The position numbers and the translations under genes are program-made. A DNA stretch of 64,000 nt from the NCBI RefSeq assembly GCF_013387495.1, contig NZ_JABZEE010000028.1, positions 1 through 64,000 of the forward strand, written 5' to 3'. Below, in pieces: positions 34,863-43,208 of this stretch; the first letter of the stretch is position 1, and the number at the start of each line of letters is the position of its first letter. The DNA is from Streptomyces sp. PKU-EA00015 (lineage in GTDB: Bacteria > Actinomycetota > Actinomycetes > Streptomycetales > Streptomycetaceae). Under the pieces are notes generated by a model, which worked only from the letters and a program-made list of their open reading frames with translations, searched no databases and was not told the origin of the DNA.

Positions 34863-37040
34863 CTGACTACGCAGCCCAAGACTTTCCGGGATCTCGGGAT
34901 CCTCCCCGAGACCGCCGAGGCCCTCGAGGCCGTCGGTATCGTTTCCCCCTTCCCCATCCAGGAGATGACGCTCCCCGTCGCGCTCTCCGGCACCGACGTC
35001 ATCGGCCAGGCCAAGACCGGCACCGGCAAGACGCTCGGTTTCGGCCTGCCGCTGCTGGAGCGCGTCACCGTCCCCGCGGACGTCGAGGCCGGCCGGGCCC
35101 GGCCCGAGGAGCTGACCGACGCCCCGCAGGCGCTCGTGGTCGTCCCCACCCGTGAGCTGTGCACCCAGGTCACCAACGACCTGCTGACCGCCGGCAAGGT
35201 GCGTAACGTCCGCGTGCTCGCCATCTACGGCGGCCGGGCGTACGAGCCCCAGGTCGAGGCGCTCAAGAAGGGCGTCGACGTGATCGTCGGCACCCCCGGG
35301 CGCCTGCTCGACCTGGCGGGCCAGAAGAAGCTGAACCTCTCGCACGTGCGCGCGCTCGTCCTCGACGAGGCCGACGAGATGCTCGACCTGGGCTTCCTGC
35401 CCGACGTCGAGAAGATCATCCAGCTGCTGCCCGCGCGCCGTCAGACCATGCTGTTCTCGGCCACCATGCCGGGCGCGGTCATCGGCCTCGCCCGCCGCTA
35501 CATGTCGCAGCCCACGCACATCCGCGCCACCGCGCCGGACGACGAGGGCGCGACCGTCGCCAACATCACGCAGCGCGTCTACCGCGCGCACTCCATGGAC
35601 AAGCCGGAGATGGTCTCCCGCATCCTGCAGGCCGAGGGCCGCGGGCTGGCGATGATCTTCTGCCGTACGAAGCGGACCGCCGCGGACATCGCCGACCAGC
35701 TGGCCCAGCGCGGCTTCGCCTCGGGCGCGGTCCACGGCGACCTCGGCCAGGGCGCGCGCGAGCAGGCGCTGCGGGCCTTCCGCAACGGCAAGGTGGACGT
35801 GCTGGTGTGCACCGACGTCGCCGCGCGCGGCATCGACGTCGAGGGCGTCACGCACGTCATCAACTACCAGTCGCCCGAGGACGAGAAGACCTACCTCCAC
35901 CGCGTCGGCCGCACCGGCCGCGCGGGCGCGAGCGGCACCGCCGTGACGCTGGTGGACTGGGACGACATCCCGCGCTGGCAGCTGATCAACAAGGCGCTGG
36001 ACCTGAAGTTCCCCGACCCGGTCGAGACGTACTCCACGTCCCCGCATCTGTTCGAGGAGCTGAACATCCCGGCGGGCACCAAGGGCGTCCTCCCGCGCGC
36101 CGAGCGCACCCGCGCGGGTCTCGCGGCGGAGGAGCTCGAGGACCTGGGCGAGACGGGTGGCCGCGGCCGCCGGTCCGCGCCGACGGCCGTGCGCGAGGAG
36201 CGCCCGGAGCGTACGCGTACGCCGCGTCAGCGGCGGCGCACGCGCGGCGGGGCCGAGGTGGACGCGCCGTCCGTGCCGGAGCAGTCCGCCGGCCCGGCCG
36301 AGGAGCCGACGCAGCCGCGCACGCCGCGCCGCCGTCGCCGTACCCGAGTGAACGCGCAGGCGTCGCCGGCGGCGACGGCCGCGGTGGAGACGGTCGAGGC
36401 CGCCGTCACCGTTGCCGAGCCCGCCATCGAGGCGGAGGAGGCACCCCGTCCGCCGCGCCGCCGCACGCGTGCGTCGCAGGCGGTCGAGGCGTCGGCGTCC
36501 ACCGTGGTCGTGGAGACCGCGACGATGGCGGAGACGGCGGAACCCGCGGAGGAGAAGCCGCGTCGCCGCCGCACGCGGGCCGCCACGCCCGAGGCCGAGG
36601 TCGAGCCGGCTGCCGCGGTAGCCGTCCAGGAGCCGGAGGCTGAGCCCACGCCGCGCCGTCGCACGCGTGCGACGAAGGCGGTCGACACCGCCGAGGGCAC
36701 GGAGCCGGAGGCCCAGCCGCGCCGCACCCGCGCCGCCAAGGCGGTCGAGACGGCGGAAGGCACCGAGCCCGAGGCCAAGCCCCGCCGGGCCCGCGCCACC
36801 AAGGCCGCCGAGACCGCCGAGGCCGCGGAGCCGGAGGCCAAGCCCCGCCGTACCCGTGCCGCCAAGGCGGTCGAGACGGCGGAAGGCACCGAGCCCGAGG
36901 CCAAGCCCCGTCGCACGCGTACGCGGAAGGCGGCGGAGCCGAAGGCCACGGCGGCTGCCGGTACGGCGGCCGAGGCGGAGGCGGAGCCCAAGCCGCGCCG
37001 CACCCGCACGCGCAAGGCCGTGGCGCAGCCCGAGAGCTGA
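34863..37040 (+). CDS. DEAD-box RNA helicase with repeat-rich basic tail
   Basis: This is an ATP-dependent RNA helicase of the RhlE/DeaD kind. It has the Q motif (TFRDLG...PFPIQ), AKTGTGKT, PTRELC, DEAD, SAT, and HRVGRTGRAG in order over about 430 residues. A roughly 290-residue Ala/Glu/Arg/Lys-rich tail follows with RRRTR clusters and four 21-residue repeats, probably an RNA-binding disordered tail. Homology begins almost at once after a CTG codon at 34863, which follows AGAGG at a proper distance. No ATG/GTG lies nearby, so a CTG start is proposed (725 residues). A GTG at 34614 and ATG at 34626 are in-frame alternatives. Confidence 0.88.
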   Translation: MTTQPKTFRDLGILPETAEALEAVGIVSPFPIQEMTLPVALSGTDVIGQAKTGTGKTLGFGLPLLERVTVPADVEAGRARPEELTDAPQALVVVPTRELCTQVTNDLLTAGKVRNVRVLAIYGGRAYEPQVEALKKGVDVIVGTPGRLLDLAGQKKLNLSHVRALVLDEADEMLDLGFLPDVEKIIQLLPARRQTMLFSATMPGAVIGLARRYMSQPTHIRATAPDDEGATVANITQRVYRAHSMDKPEMVSRILQAEGRGLAMIFCRTKRTAADIADQLAQRGFASGAVHGDLGQGAREQALRAFRNGKVDVLVCTDVAARGIDVEGVTHVINYQSPEDEKTYLHRVGRTGRAGASGTAVTLVDWDDIPRWQLINKALDLKFPDPVETYSTSPHLFEELNIPAGTKGVLPRAERTRAGLAAEELEDLGETGGRGRRSAPTAVREERPERTRTPRQRRRTRGGAEVDAPSVPEQSAGPAEEPTQPRTPRRRRRTRVNAQASPAATAAVETVEAAVTVAEPAIEAEEAPRPPRRRTRASQAVEASASTVVVETATMAETAEPAEEKPRRRRTRAATPEAEVEPAAAVAVQEPEAEPTPRRRTRATKAVDTAEGTEPEAQPRRTRAAKAVETAEGTEPEAKPRRARATKAAETAEAAEPEAKPRRTRAAKAVETAEGTEPEAKPRRTRTRKAAEPKATAAAGTAAEAEAEPKPRRTRTRKAVAQPES
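36675..36926 (+). repeat. 63-bp coding tandem repeat (4 copies)
   Basis: Four consecutive 63-bp units encode 21-residue repeats of the pattern KAVETAEGTEPEAKPRRTR in the helicase tail. The second and fourth units are nearly identical at the DNA level. Confidence 0.85.
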
Positions 37041-37057
37041 CGCCACCCGCACGACGA

Positions 37058-37091
37058 GACGGCCCGGCCCCCGGAAGGGGGCCGGGCCGTC
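37058..37091 (+). terminator. Terminator after DEAD-box helicase
   Basis: A perfect 15-bp stem (37058-37072 / 37077-37091) with a GGAA loop begins 18 bp after the stop codon. Confidence 0.85.
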
Positions 37092-37212
37092 GGCCTTTCC
37101 CCGCCCCGCACCTTCCCGTGACGGGAGCCTCATGTGGGCTCCGCCACAGAGCCCGCCGTACGGCCCCGTCCCGCGGACGCCACCTCCTCGGCCCCGCGCT
37201 AGCCTCGGGACC

Positions 37213-38073
37213 ATGAGCCGGCCGCCCACCTTCGTACCGCCCGCCTGTGCCCGGTCCCTCCTTCTGCCGACCGTGCGCGGTGACTTCGCCGTGCTCGACG
37301 CGCGGCCGCCCGCCGGGACTGTGCGCGGCACCGTGCTGATGCTGCCCGGGTACACGGGGAGCAAGGAGGACTTCATCGCCCTGCTCGAACCGCTCGCCGA
37401 CGCCGGTTACCGGGCCGTCGCGGTCGACGGGCGCGGCCAGTACGAGACCGACGGCCCCCGGGACCAGAAGGCCTACGCCCAGGGCGAGTTGGCCCGTGAC
37501 GTGCTGGCGCAGGCGGCGGCAGCCGGCGGAAGCGTGCACCTCGTCGGGCATTCGCTCGGCGGGCAGATCGCTCGCGCCGCCGTACTCCTGGACGCCTCGC
37601 CGTTCCTGACGTTCACCCTGATGTCCTCCGGCCCCGCCGAGGTCAGCCCGGCCCAGCGGCAGCGTGTGGAGCTGCTCGCCGACGCGCTCGGCGTGATGAC
37701 GATGGACGAGGTCTGGTCGGCCATGCAGGCCATGGAGGCGGTCGCTCCGGAGGATCTCGACGCGTCACGGAACGGCGACCGGGAGGACCTGCGGCGGCGC
37801 TGGCTGCGCCACAACCCCGCCCAACTGCTCGCCACGGGACGGCAGCTGACCTCCGAGCCGGACCGGATCGACGAGCTCGCCGCGGTGCGGCCGCTGCCCA
37901 AGCACGTGCTGTCCGGGGAACGTGACGACACCTGGCCCGTCCCGCTGCTGGACGAGATGGCGCGCCGGCTCGGCGCGCACCGGACCGTCGTCGCGGGCGC
38001 CGAGCACTCCCCGAACACCGACCGCCCCCGGGAGACCGCGGAGGCCCTGCTGCGGTTCTGGGACCGGCAGTGA
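37213..38073 (+). CDS. Alpha/beta hydrolase
   Basis: This is a 286-residue cytoplasmic alpha/beta hydrolase. It has LPGYTGSKEDF (oxyanion loop), the GHSLGG nucleophile motif, ERDDTWPV (acid) and AEHSPNTDRP (His). It is likely an esterase or lipase-like enzyme of unknown substrate. The ATG at 37213 lies 120 bp after the helicase terminator, and the gene is convergent with the NYN-domain gene, with only 8 bp between stops. Confidence 0.85.
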   Translation: MSRPPTFVPPACARSLLLPTVRGDFAVLDARPPAGTVRGTVLMLPGYTGSKEDFIALLEPLADAGYRAVAVDGRGQYETDGPRDQKAYAQGELARDVLAQAAAAGGSVHLVGHSLGGQIARAAVLLDASPFLTFTLMSSGPAEVSPAQRQRVELLADALGVMTMDEVWSAMQAMEAVAPEDLDASRNGDREDLRRRWLRHNPAQLLATGRQLTSEPDRIDELAAVRPLPKHVLSGERDDTWPVPLLDEMARRLGAHRTVVAGAEHSPNTDRPRETAEALLRFWDRQ

Positions 38074-38081
38074 CCGATCTC

Positions 38082-38981
38082 TCACAACTGGGACTCCAGG
38101 TGCTGCCAGAAGCCGTCGCGCAGCGCACGCCGCAGGACCGCGTGTCCGCGCAGTGACCGCTGGAGGAGCTGTTCCGCCTCGATCAGCAGGTCCTGGTCCA
38201 CAGGACCCGGCAGGTAGGGGTGGCCGGGCAACAGCTCGGCCATCGCGGCACGGCCCCGTTCCCCCAGCCAGTTCGCCGCGATCCGGGCGCCGATGAGGCG
38301 CACCTCGTCACGGGAGGGCGGTGGCGCGCCCTCGTTCTCGTAGGTCGTGACGGGCCGGCGGGTGATGTAGGGGCGGCAGAAGTCGAGGTCGAACGTCCGC
38401 CTGCTGTCGACCTCCCAGAGCAGCGGCTCCGCCTGGTTGCCGCCCTCGGCGGCCTCGATGCCCCACAGGTGGACGCGTGCGCCGTAGCCCTGCGCCGCCT
38501 CGACCGCCGAGACGAGGTCCTCGTCGCCGCCGATGAGGGCCGCGTCGCTGATGGCTCGGTGCCGGGCGAGGGACTCCAGGTCGGAGCGGATCAGGGAGTC
38601 GACGCCCTTCTGCTGGTTGTTCGCGTTGAGGTTGCCGAGGCGCACCTTGACGTCGGGCAGTTCCGCGATGGACTGCTGCTCGGGGGTGTGGATCCGGCGG
38701 CGGGCGCCGTCGTACCAGTACACCCGCAGCAGGCGGCTGTCGGCGAAGATCGTGCGCGCCTTGTCGATGAAGGCCTCGATCAGCCCCTCGGCGTCGAGGT
38801 CGAAGGCCCTCCGGTCCTCGGTGCCCGCCACCAGCAACCCGGCCGCAGCATAGACGTAACCGGCGTCGACGAAGATGGCATGGGTCGAAGGGGTCGTCGC
38901 GACCTCGGCGAGCATCCGCTGCAGGAGCTCGTTGGTGCGCTCCAGGCGGGCGGCGATGCGGGCGATTTCGGCGTCGTTCAT
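38082..38981 (-). CDS. NYN/PIN-like domain ribonuclease
   Basis: This 299-residue protein has an N-terminal coiled segment and a NYN domain: IFVDAGYVYAAA (first Asp), KGVDSLIRSDL (central Asp residues) and ALIGGDEDLVSAV (final acidic pair), arranged as in NYN/LabA-like nucleases. The C-terminal 90 residues form a helical domain with no named match. It probably cleaves RNA with a metal ion; the target is unknown. Confidence 0.82.
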   Translation of the reverse strand: MNDAEIARIAARLERTNELLQRMLAEVATTPSTHAIFVDAGYVYAAAGLLVAGTEDRRAFDLDAEGLIEAFIDKARTIFADSRLLRVYWYDGARRRIHTPEQQSIAELPDVKVRLGNLNANNQQKGVDSLIRSDLESLARHRAISDAALIGGDEDLVSAVEAAQGYGARVHLWGIEAAEGGNQAEPLLWEVDSRRTFDLDFCRPYITRRPVTTYENEGAPPPSRDEVRLIGARIAANWLGERGRAAMAELLPGHPYLPGPVDQDLLIEAEQLLQRSLRGHAVLRRALRDGFWQHLESQL

Positions 38982-39094
38982 ACGAGGCTCATTGTCCGTG
39001 TCCGGAGCACTACCCGCCAGTAGTTAGGCATCCGAAAAATTTCCTTAGCGTAGGGAATGTTTGCAGGATGCACTGCGTTGTGGACCTGTGTACC

Positions 39095-39114
39095 CAGACG
39101 GAGAATTCCGTCTG
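39095..39114 (+). promoter_or_regulatory. 5' leader hairpin before 50-residue ORF
   Basis: An 8-bp perfect stem (CAGACGGA / TCCGTCTG, loop GAAT) lies 43 bases upstream of the GTG at 39157. It may stabilise or control the short message. Confidence 0.4.
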
Positions 39115-39156
39115 TCAGCAGTTCTCCTTCAGGAGGATCAGACGAAGGGAGAAGCC

Positions 39157-39309
39157 GTGCGCTTCGAGATCATGCGACTGGACGACGTCGACGGCACCGC
39201 CGTGGACAGCACCGTCGTGGACGCCGCCTCCGTCAACCGGATCGTGCAGCAAGCCGCCTCCATCGGCCAGCGCATCCTCATCCGGCCTGCCGAAACCTCG
39301 GCTTCGTAA
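39157..39309 (+). CDS. 50-residue conserved-type small protein
   Basis: A GTG start with AAGGGAG upstream gives a 50-residue protein opening VRFEIMRLDDVDG. It has high GC3 codon use and no membrane helix. No domain is recognised, and the function is unknown. It is convergent with marC across a strong hairpin. Confidence 0.6.
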   Translation: MRFEIMRLDDVDGTAVDSTVVDAASVNRIVQQAASIGQRILIRPAETSAS

Positions 39310-39330
39310 CCCTTACGAGCCTTACGCGAC

Positions 39331-39363
39331 GCGCCCCCGTACAGAAGATCCGTACGGGGGCGC
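39331..39363. terminator. Bidirectional terminator
   Basis: A 12-bp perfect stem (39331-39342 / 39352-39363) lies between the convergent 50-residue ORF and marC. Confidence 0.8.
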
Positions 39364-39385
39364 GGCGCGTCGTGGGGTCTCGGCC

Positions 39386-39991
39386 TCAAGCGCCCTGGAT
39401 CACCTGCCGGATGCCGTTGATGATCTGCTGCACGGCGATCGCGGAGAGCATCATGCCCGCGAGCCGGGTCACCAGTACGACACCGCCGTCCTTGATCACG
39501 CGGATGATCACCAGCGAGTAGCGCATGGTCAGCCAGAGCACGACGTGCATCGCGGCGATCGCCGCCCACACCGACAGCTGTTCGCCGGCGGTGTCCGCGT
39601 GCTGGACCGCCAGGATGACCGAGACGATCGCGCCCGGGCCGGCGAGCAGCGGCATGCCGAGCGGCACCAGGGCGACGTTGACGTCCTTGGTCTGCTTGGG
39701 CTCGTCGGTCTTGCCCGTGAGCAGGTCGAGCGCGATCAGCAGCAGGAGCAGTCCACCGGCGATCATCAGCGCCGGCACGGAGACATGCAGGTAGTCCAGG
39801 ATCTGCTGGCCGAGGATGCCGAAGACGGTGATCACGCCGAAGGCGACGGCGACGGCCTGCCAGGCCATCCGGCGCTGCACCTTGGCGGCGCGTCCGGAGG
39901 TCAGGGCGAGGAAGATCGGGGTGATCCCGGGGGGATCCATGATGACGAAGAGGGTGAGGAACAGGGAGCCGAAGACGGCAGCGTCGAACAC
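39386..39991 (-). CDS. MarC family integral membrane protein
   Basis: This is a 201-residue protein with six hydrophobic helices and the MarC signatures FVIMDPPGITPIF near the N-terminus and PLLAGPGAI near residue 115. Despite the family name, a role in multiple antibiotic resistance is not supported for MarC proteins; transport function is unknown. It lies 44 bp downstream of the PHP gene on the same strand, so co-transcription is likely. Confidence 0.88.
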   Translation of the reverse strand: MFDAAVFGSLFLTLFVIMDPPGITPIFLALTSGRAAKVQRRMAWQAVAVAFGVITVFGILGQQILDYLHVSVPALMIAGGLLLLLIALDLLTGKTDEPKQTKDVNVALVPLGMPLLAGPGAIVSVILAVQHADTAGEQLSVWAAIAAMHVVLWLTMRYSLVIIRVIKDGGVVLVTRLAGMMLSAIAVQQIINGIRQVIQGA

Positions 39992-40035
39992 GGTGAAGGG
40001 CCTTGCGGGAGAGGGGTGTACGAAGGGCGGCGGGT

Positions 40036-40899
40036 CTACGGGCGCGTTCCGCCCGTACCCGGCACCGGGAACGCGCCCGTGGCGCGGCGGGTGATCTCGC
40101 CGTAGATCTCCGGGTCGGTGGTGTACTCGCCGAGCCGGCAGGTCTTGCGGCTGCCGTGGTAGTCGCTGGAGCCGGTCGTCAGCAGACCGAGTTCCCCGGC
40201 GAGGCCGCGCAGCCGTGCGCGCGCCGCCTCGTCGTGGTCCATGTGGTCGACCTCTATGCCGTCGAGTCCGTGCACGGCCAGTTCGGCGATGACGCTCTCG
40301 GGCACCGTGCGGCCGCGCTTGACCGCGAGCGGATGCGCGAAGACGGTGACCCCGCCGGCGGCCTTGACGAGGCGGACGGCCGTGAACGGGTCGAGCTCGT
40401 GCTTCTCGACGTACGCCCGGCCGCCGTCCGCAAGCCAGGCGGGCGTGAAGGCGTCGGACACGCAGTCCACGACGCCGAGTTCGACCAGGGCCTCCGCGAT
40501 GTGCGGGCGGCCGACGGAGCCGTCACCGGCGATACGGGCGACTTGCGTCCACTCGACGGGGACGCCGAGTTCCTGGAGCTTGCCGACCATGGCCCGGGCG
40601 CGCGGCACACGGTCGTCGCGTACGAGCTCGCGCTCGCGCAGCAGTTCGGGCTCCTCCGGGTCGAAGAGGTACGCCAGCATGTGCAGCCCGACGCCGTCGA
40701 GGCGGCAGGACAGCTCGGCGCCCGTGACGAGGGTGAGCCCCTCGGGGAGGGCGGCGGCGGCCTCGGCGTGCCCGCGGGTGGTGTCGTGGTCGGTGAGGGC
40801 GACGACGTCCAGGCCGGCAGCGGCGGCGCCGTGCACCAGCTCGGCCGGGCTGTCCGTACCGTCCGAGGCCGTGGAGTGGGTGTGCAGGTCGATGCGCAC
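40036..40899 (-). CDS. PHP-domain phosphoesterase
   Basis: This is a 287-residue protein starting VRIDLHTHS, with ALTDHDT, GAELSC, FAHPLA and SSDYHG: the complete set of PHP metal-ligand motifs, and an AMP phosphatase/nucleotidase-type (YciV/TrpH) layout. Relatives hydrolyse 3',5'-bisphosphates or act as 5'-3' RNases. The GTG at 40899 places the first metal motif at the N-terminus, as usual. Confidence 0.87.
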   Translation of the reverse strand: MRIDLHTHSTASDGTDSPAELVHGAAAAGLDVVALTDHDTTRGHAEAAAALPEGLTLVTGAELSCRLDGVGLHMLAYLFDPEEPELLRERELVRDDRVPRARAMVGKLQELGVPVEWTQVARIAGDGSVGRPHIAEALVELGVVDCVSDAFTPAWLADGGRAYVEKHELDPFTAVRLVKAAGGVTVFAHPLAVKRGRTVPESVIAELAVHGLDGIEVDHMDHDEAARARLRGLAGELGLLTTGSSDYHGSRKTCRLGEYTTDPEIYGEITRRATGAFPVPGTGGTRP

Positions 40900-41050
40900 G
40901 CGTGACTCCGGGGGCTCGGGACGGACAAGGGGACGATCCAGGATAACCGGCCCGGACGTCCTGTCCGCGCCATGCACGGGCTCCAGCCGTAAGGCGACCC
41001 CTCCGCCACGACCCCTTACCTCATGGAGGCGAACGCGGCGTGCGTCGCGC

Positions 41051-41689
41051 CTACGACAGCAGCCGCGGCGACAGTGCCCCGCAGGGCAGCAGCTCCACTT
41101 CGGCGCCCGCGTCCCGCAGGTCCGTCAGCACCAGCTCGTCGTACATCAGCAGCCCCGACTGCTCGGGCCACACGACGGCCCACAGCCACAGCCCCCGCGC
41201 CTCGCCGGCGAACACCGCGCGGTCCTCCGGCGCGCCCGCCACATGCCACAGCGGGGTCGGACGGCCGGCGGCCAGCATCTTGACCTGCGGCGAGCTGTCC
41301 ACGCGGATGTGCGAGCCGGGGTCGGGGCCGTCGATGCCCGCGTACCGGGCGCCGAGTCCGACGCCCAGCTCCTCGGCGATCAGCAGGAGTTCACCGATGC
41401 CGCCGAGGGGCCCGGGGCCCGAGCACGCCACGGCGGTGGCCCGGCCGCCGCTGCGGTCGTCGCCCGCGTAGGCGACGCCCGTGAACAGCCACCCGACCGG
41501 CAGCGGCCAGGGCATCCACACGGGGACCCGTGCGCGGTGCACCACGACGCCGAGGGCCTCTACACTGGGCGGGATCACCGGCTGCAGCGGGTGCACGGCG
41601 CCGTGCACATCGCACTGCCAGGAGTCGGCAAAGAGACCGGGCGCCCTCACCCGGCCACCGCACTTCGGGCAACTGGGTTCGCCCCTCAT
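41051..41689 (-). CDS. Conserved zinc-ribbon protein (DUF6758-like)
   Basis: This 212-residue protein has CPKCGG and a later CDVHG in its first 30 residues, suggesting a zinc ribbon. It then has a Gly/Leu-rich domain with motifs such as PVWMPWPLPVGW and GPGPLGG, recalled from a Streptomyces family of unknown function. The ATG at 41689 is chosen; a TTG at 41698 sits closer to the GGAGG. No membrane span is certain. Confidence 0.72.
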   Translation of the reverse strand: MRGEPSCPKCGGRVRAPGLFADSWQCDVHGAVHPLQPVIPPSVEALGVVVHRARVPVWMPWPLPVGWLFTGVAYAGDDRSGGRATAVACSGPGPLGGIGELLLIAEELGVGLGARYAGIDGPDPGSHIRVDSSPQVKMLAAGRPTPLWHVAGAPEDRAVFAGEARGLWLWAVVWPEQSGLLMYDELVLTDLRDAGAEVELLPCGALSPRLLS

Positions 41690-41827
41690 AGGGGTCAACG
41701 GTCCTCCCCGGCAGACGCCGCGTCAAGGACGATCACCCGTCCGGAGCGTGCCTCCGGGCGACAGAAATGGGCGCAACCTACATTAATTAGCGTGCCTAAC
41801 TTGCTGTTGCAGGTCACACGCATCCGG

Positions 41828-42126
41828 ATGGAGAAACAGCCTCCCCGTCCGGGACCTCCGGCTCCGTCGGATTCCGGGCGGGCCGGGCCCGACCTCGGCA
41901 TCGCGCTGCCCGTGTCGACCTCGCCGGCCGTCATCGCCGGCGCCGCCGCAGGCGGCAGCGCGGCGGCCATCCTGCTGTGCGCATCGGCGCTCGGTCTCGG
42001 CATGGCCTGCGGTCCGCTGCTCGACGCGGTATCGCCCGTACCCGGCGCACCTTGCTCACCCGTGAGGCCGAGGAGTCGGCGTCCCGGCACGTCACCGAGG
42101 AGGGCGCCACCGCCTTCGCCAACTGA
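41828..42126 (+). pseudogene. Frameshifted small membrane protein gene
   Basis: From the ATG at 41828 one frame encodes a Pro-rich N-terminus and one hydrophobic helix (AVIAGAAAGGSAAAILLCA region). Around 42030-42045 the strong GC3 bias leaves this frame and appears in a different frame. That second frame encodes a charged tail (RTRRTLLTREAEESA...) ending at TGA 42124-42126. The simplest reading is one small gene interrupted by a single-base indel; programmed frameshifting or sequence error are alternatives. Confidence 0.5.
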
Positions 42127-42151
42127 CCTCAGCCAGGCCCGATTTGGGCCG

Positions 42152-42742
42152 TCAGTCCAGGGCCACGGACCTGCGCAGCGGATCGCGCAGGTCCGTGCCG
42201 CGGGCCAGCCAGCGCTCCTGGAGCTCCGCGGCTCCGTGCACACGCTTCCACGCGGCCTCGTTGGACGTCATCGGCAGCAGCGGGAGGAACCGCACGGGGT
42301 CCATCGGCTCGTCGAGCTCCAGGTCCTCCACCAGACCGCCCGGCTCCGCCACCAGCACCGAGCTGAACGGCGCGCCCGGCCACAGGGGTTCGCCGACGTC
42401 GAGCGAGGCGCCCGGGGTCACGACGACGCCCTCGACCTGGGGCGAGGCGGCCAGTACGGCGAGGGGCCGCAGCACCTTGTCCGTGTCGGCGAGTCCGGCC
42501 CGCACCGAGAGGATCAGCTCCGCGCGCGGACCCGCGACCGGGTCGGCGAAGGCCGCGGTGGGGTCCGTCATCGGCTGGGCGGACATGCCGAGGGTGACAT
42601 ACCTCACGACGTCCTCACCGTCACCGCGGAAGCGCAGGACCTCGATGCGCTCCGTCCCGAGGAAGGTGACCGCGGCGCGCGCGTCCGGTTCGCCGAGGGC
42701 GCTGTGCAGCCGGGCCTCGACCAGAGCAAGAACATCGTTCAT
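42152..42742 (-). CDS. Suppressor-of-fused (SUFU) domain protein
   Basis: This 196-residue protein has SUFU-like features: EVLRFRGDGEDVVRYVTLGMS, a central AELILSVRAG strand and the late MTSNEAAWKRVHGAAELQ region. Bacterial SUFU proteins are often immunity- or interaction-type modules, but function here is unknown. The ATG at 42742 lies 7 bases after a TATGCT -10-like hexamer with no ribosome site, suggesting a leaderless message. Confidence 0.78.
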   Translation of the reverse strand: MNDVLALVEARLHSALGEPDARAAVTFLGTERIEVLRFRGDGEDVVRYVTLGMSAQPMTDPTAAFADPVAGPRAELILSVRAGLADTDKVLRPLAVLAASPQVEGVVVTPGASLDVGEPLWPGAPFSSVLVAEPGGLVEDLELDEPMDPVRFLPLLPMTSNEAAWKRVHGAAELQERWLARGTDLRDPLRRSVALD

Positions 42743-42748
42743 CTCGCG

Positions 42749-42776
42749 AGCATAAAACGCGTAGGGAACGGGCAAA
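42749..42776 (-). promoter_or_regulatory. Probable promoter of SUFU-domain gene
   Basis: Read on the minus strand: TTTGCC (42771-42776), a 16-bp spacer and TATGCT (42749-42754). Its expected start point coincides with the ATG at 42742. Confidence 0.45.
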
Positions 42777-42929
42777 CACAGGGATTGACCCGTAGTCGGC
42801 TGATAGGCTTGGCCGCTGGTCGGGCAGTACGCCGGGGGATCACCCTCCGACAGCAGCCGGAGGCACGCTCTCCGGTCCCGACGACACGTCATCCCCCAAG
42901 GGGGACCGGCCGGAGGAGGTGAGGCTGCG

Positions 42930-42998
42930 GTGGATCGAAGTCGATCGTGCAGTACCAGCAGCTCTTCCGCACGGCACCGCTCCTCGCGCCACGTCTGA
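42930..42998 (+). CDS. Ser/Arg-rich 22-codon leader peptide before corA
   Basis: The GTG at 42930 has a near-perfect AGGAGGTGA ribosome site (42914-42922), seven bases away. The 22-codon product has ten or so serines plus several Arg and His and one Cys. It ends about 210 bases before corA. Such a strong site on a tiny ORF after switchable hairpins suggests a regulatory leader peptide; this is inference. Confidence 0.5.
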   Translation: MDRSRSCSTSSSSARHRSSRHV

Positions 42999-43208
42999 TC
43001 AGGCGATCCGCGGACCGGTGAGCTGAGGCCTTCCCGCACGGGCCCACGGCAATTCGCACACGGAAGAGCACTTCGTTTTTGCCTGTCTGTAGCGAACGCC
43101 GTCACCGCGACCCTGCGGTGCCGCCCGCTTTGCGGACGTATGTCTCACGTCCCCATTCCGGGCTGTGCCACGCCATTCGCCGACGGCCTCTCCGTGAAGG
43201 AGCCAGCC

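Larger units (their letters stand above)
42743..43208 (+). promoter_or_regulatory. corA leader region with alternative hairpins
   Basis: This 466-bp region between the divergent SUFU and corA genes holds: CCGGTCCC (42872-42879), which can pair with GGGACCGG (42902-42909); a competing TCCCCC-AA-GGGGGA hairpin (42892-42905); and the leader ORF at 42930. No match to a named magnesium riboswitch was recognised. Confidence 0.5.

Noticed and set aside
41784..41800. Possible iron box (DtxR/DmdR type) TTAATTAGCGTGCCTAA.
   Set aside because: It resembles the TTAGGTTAGGCTAACCTAA family but is two bases short and lacks the central pattern. The downstream gene is disrupted, so no case can be made.
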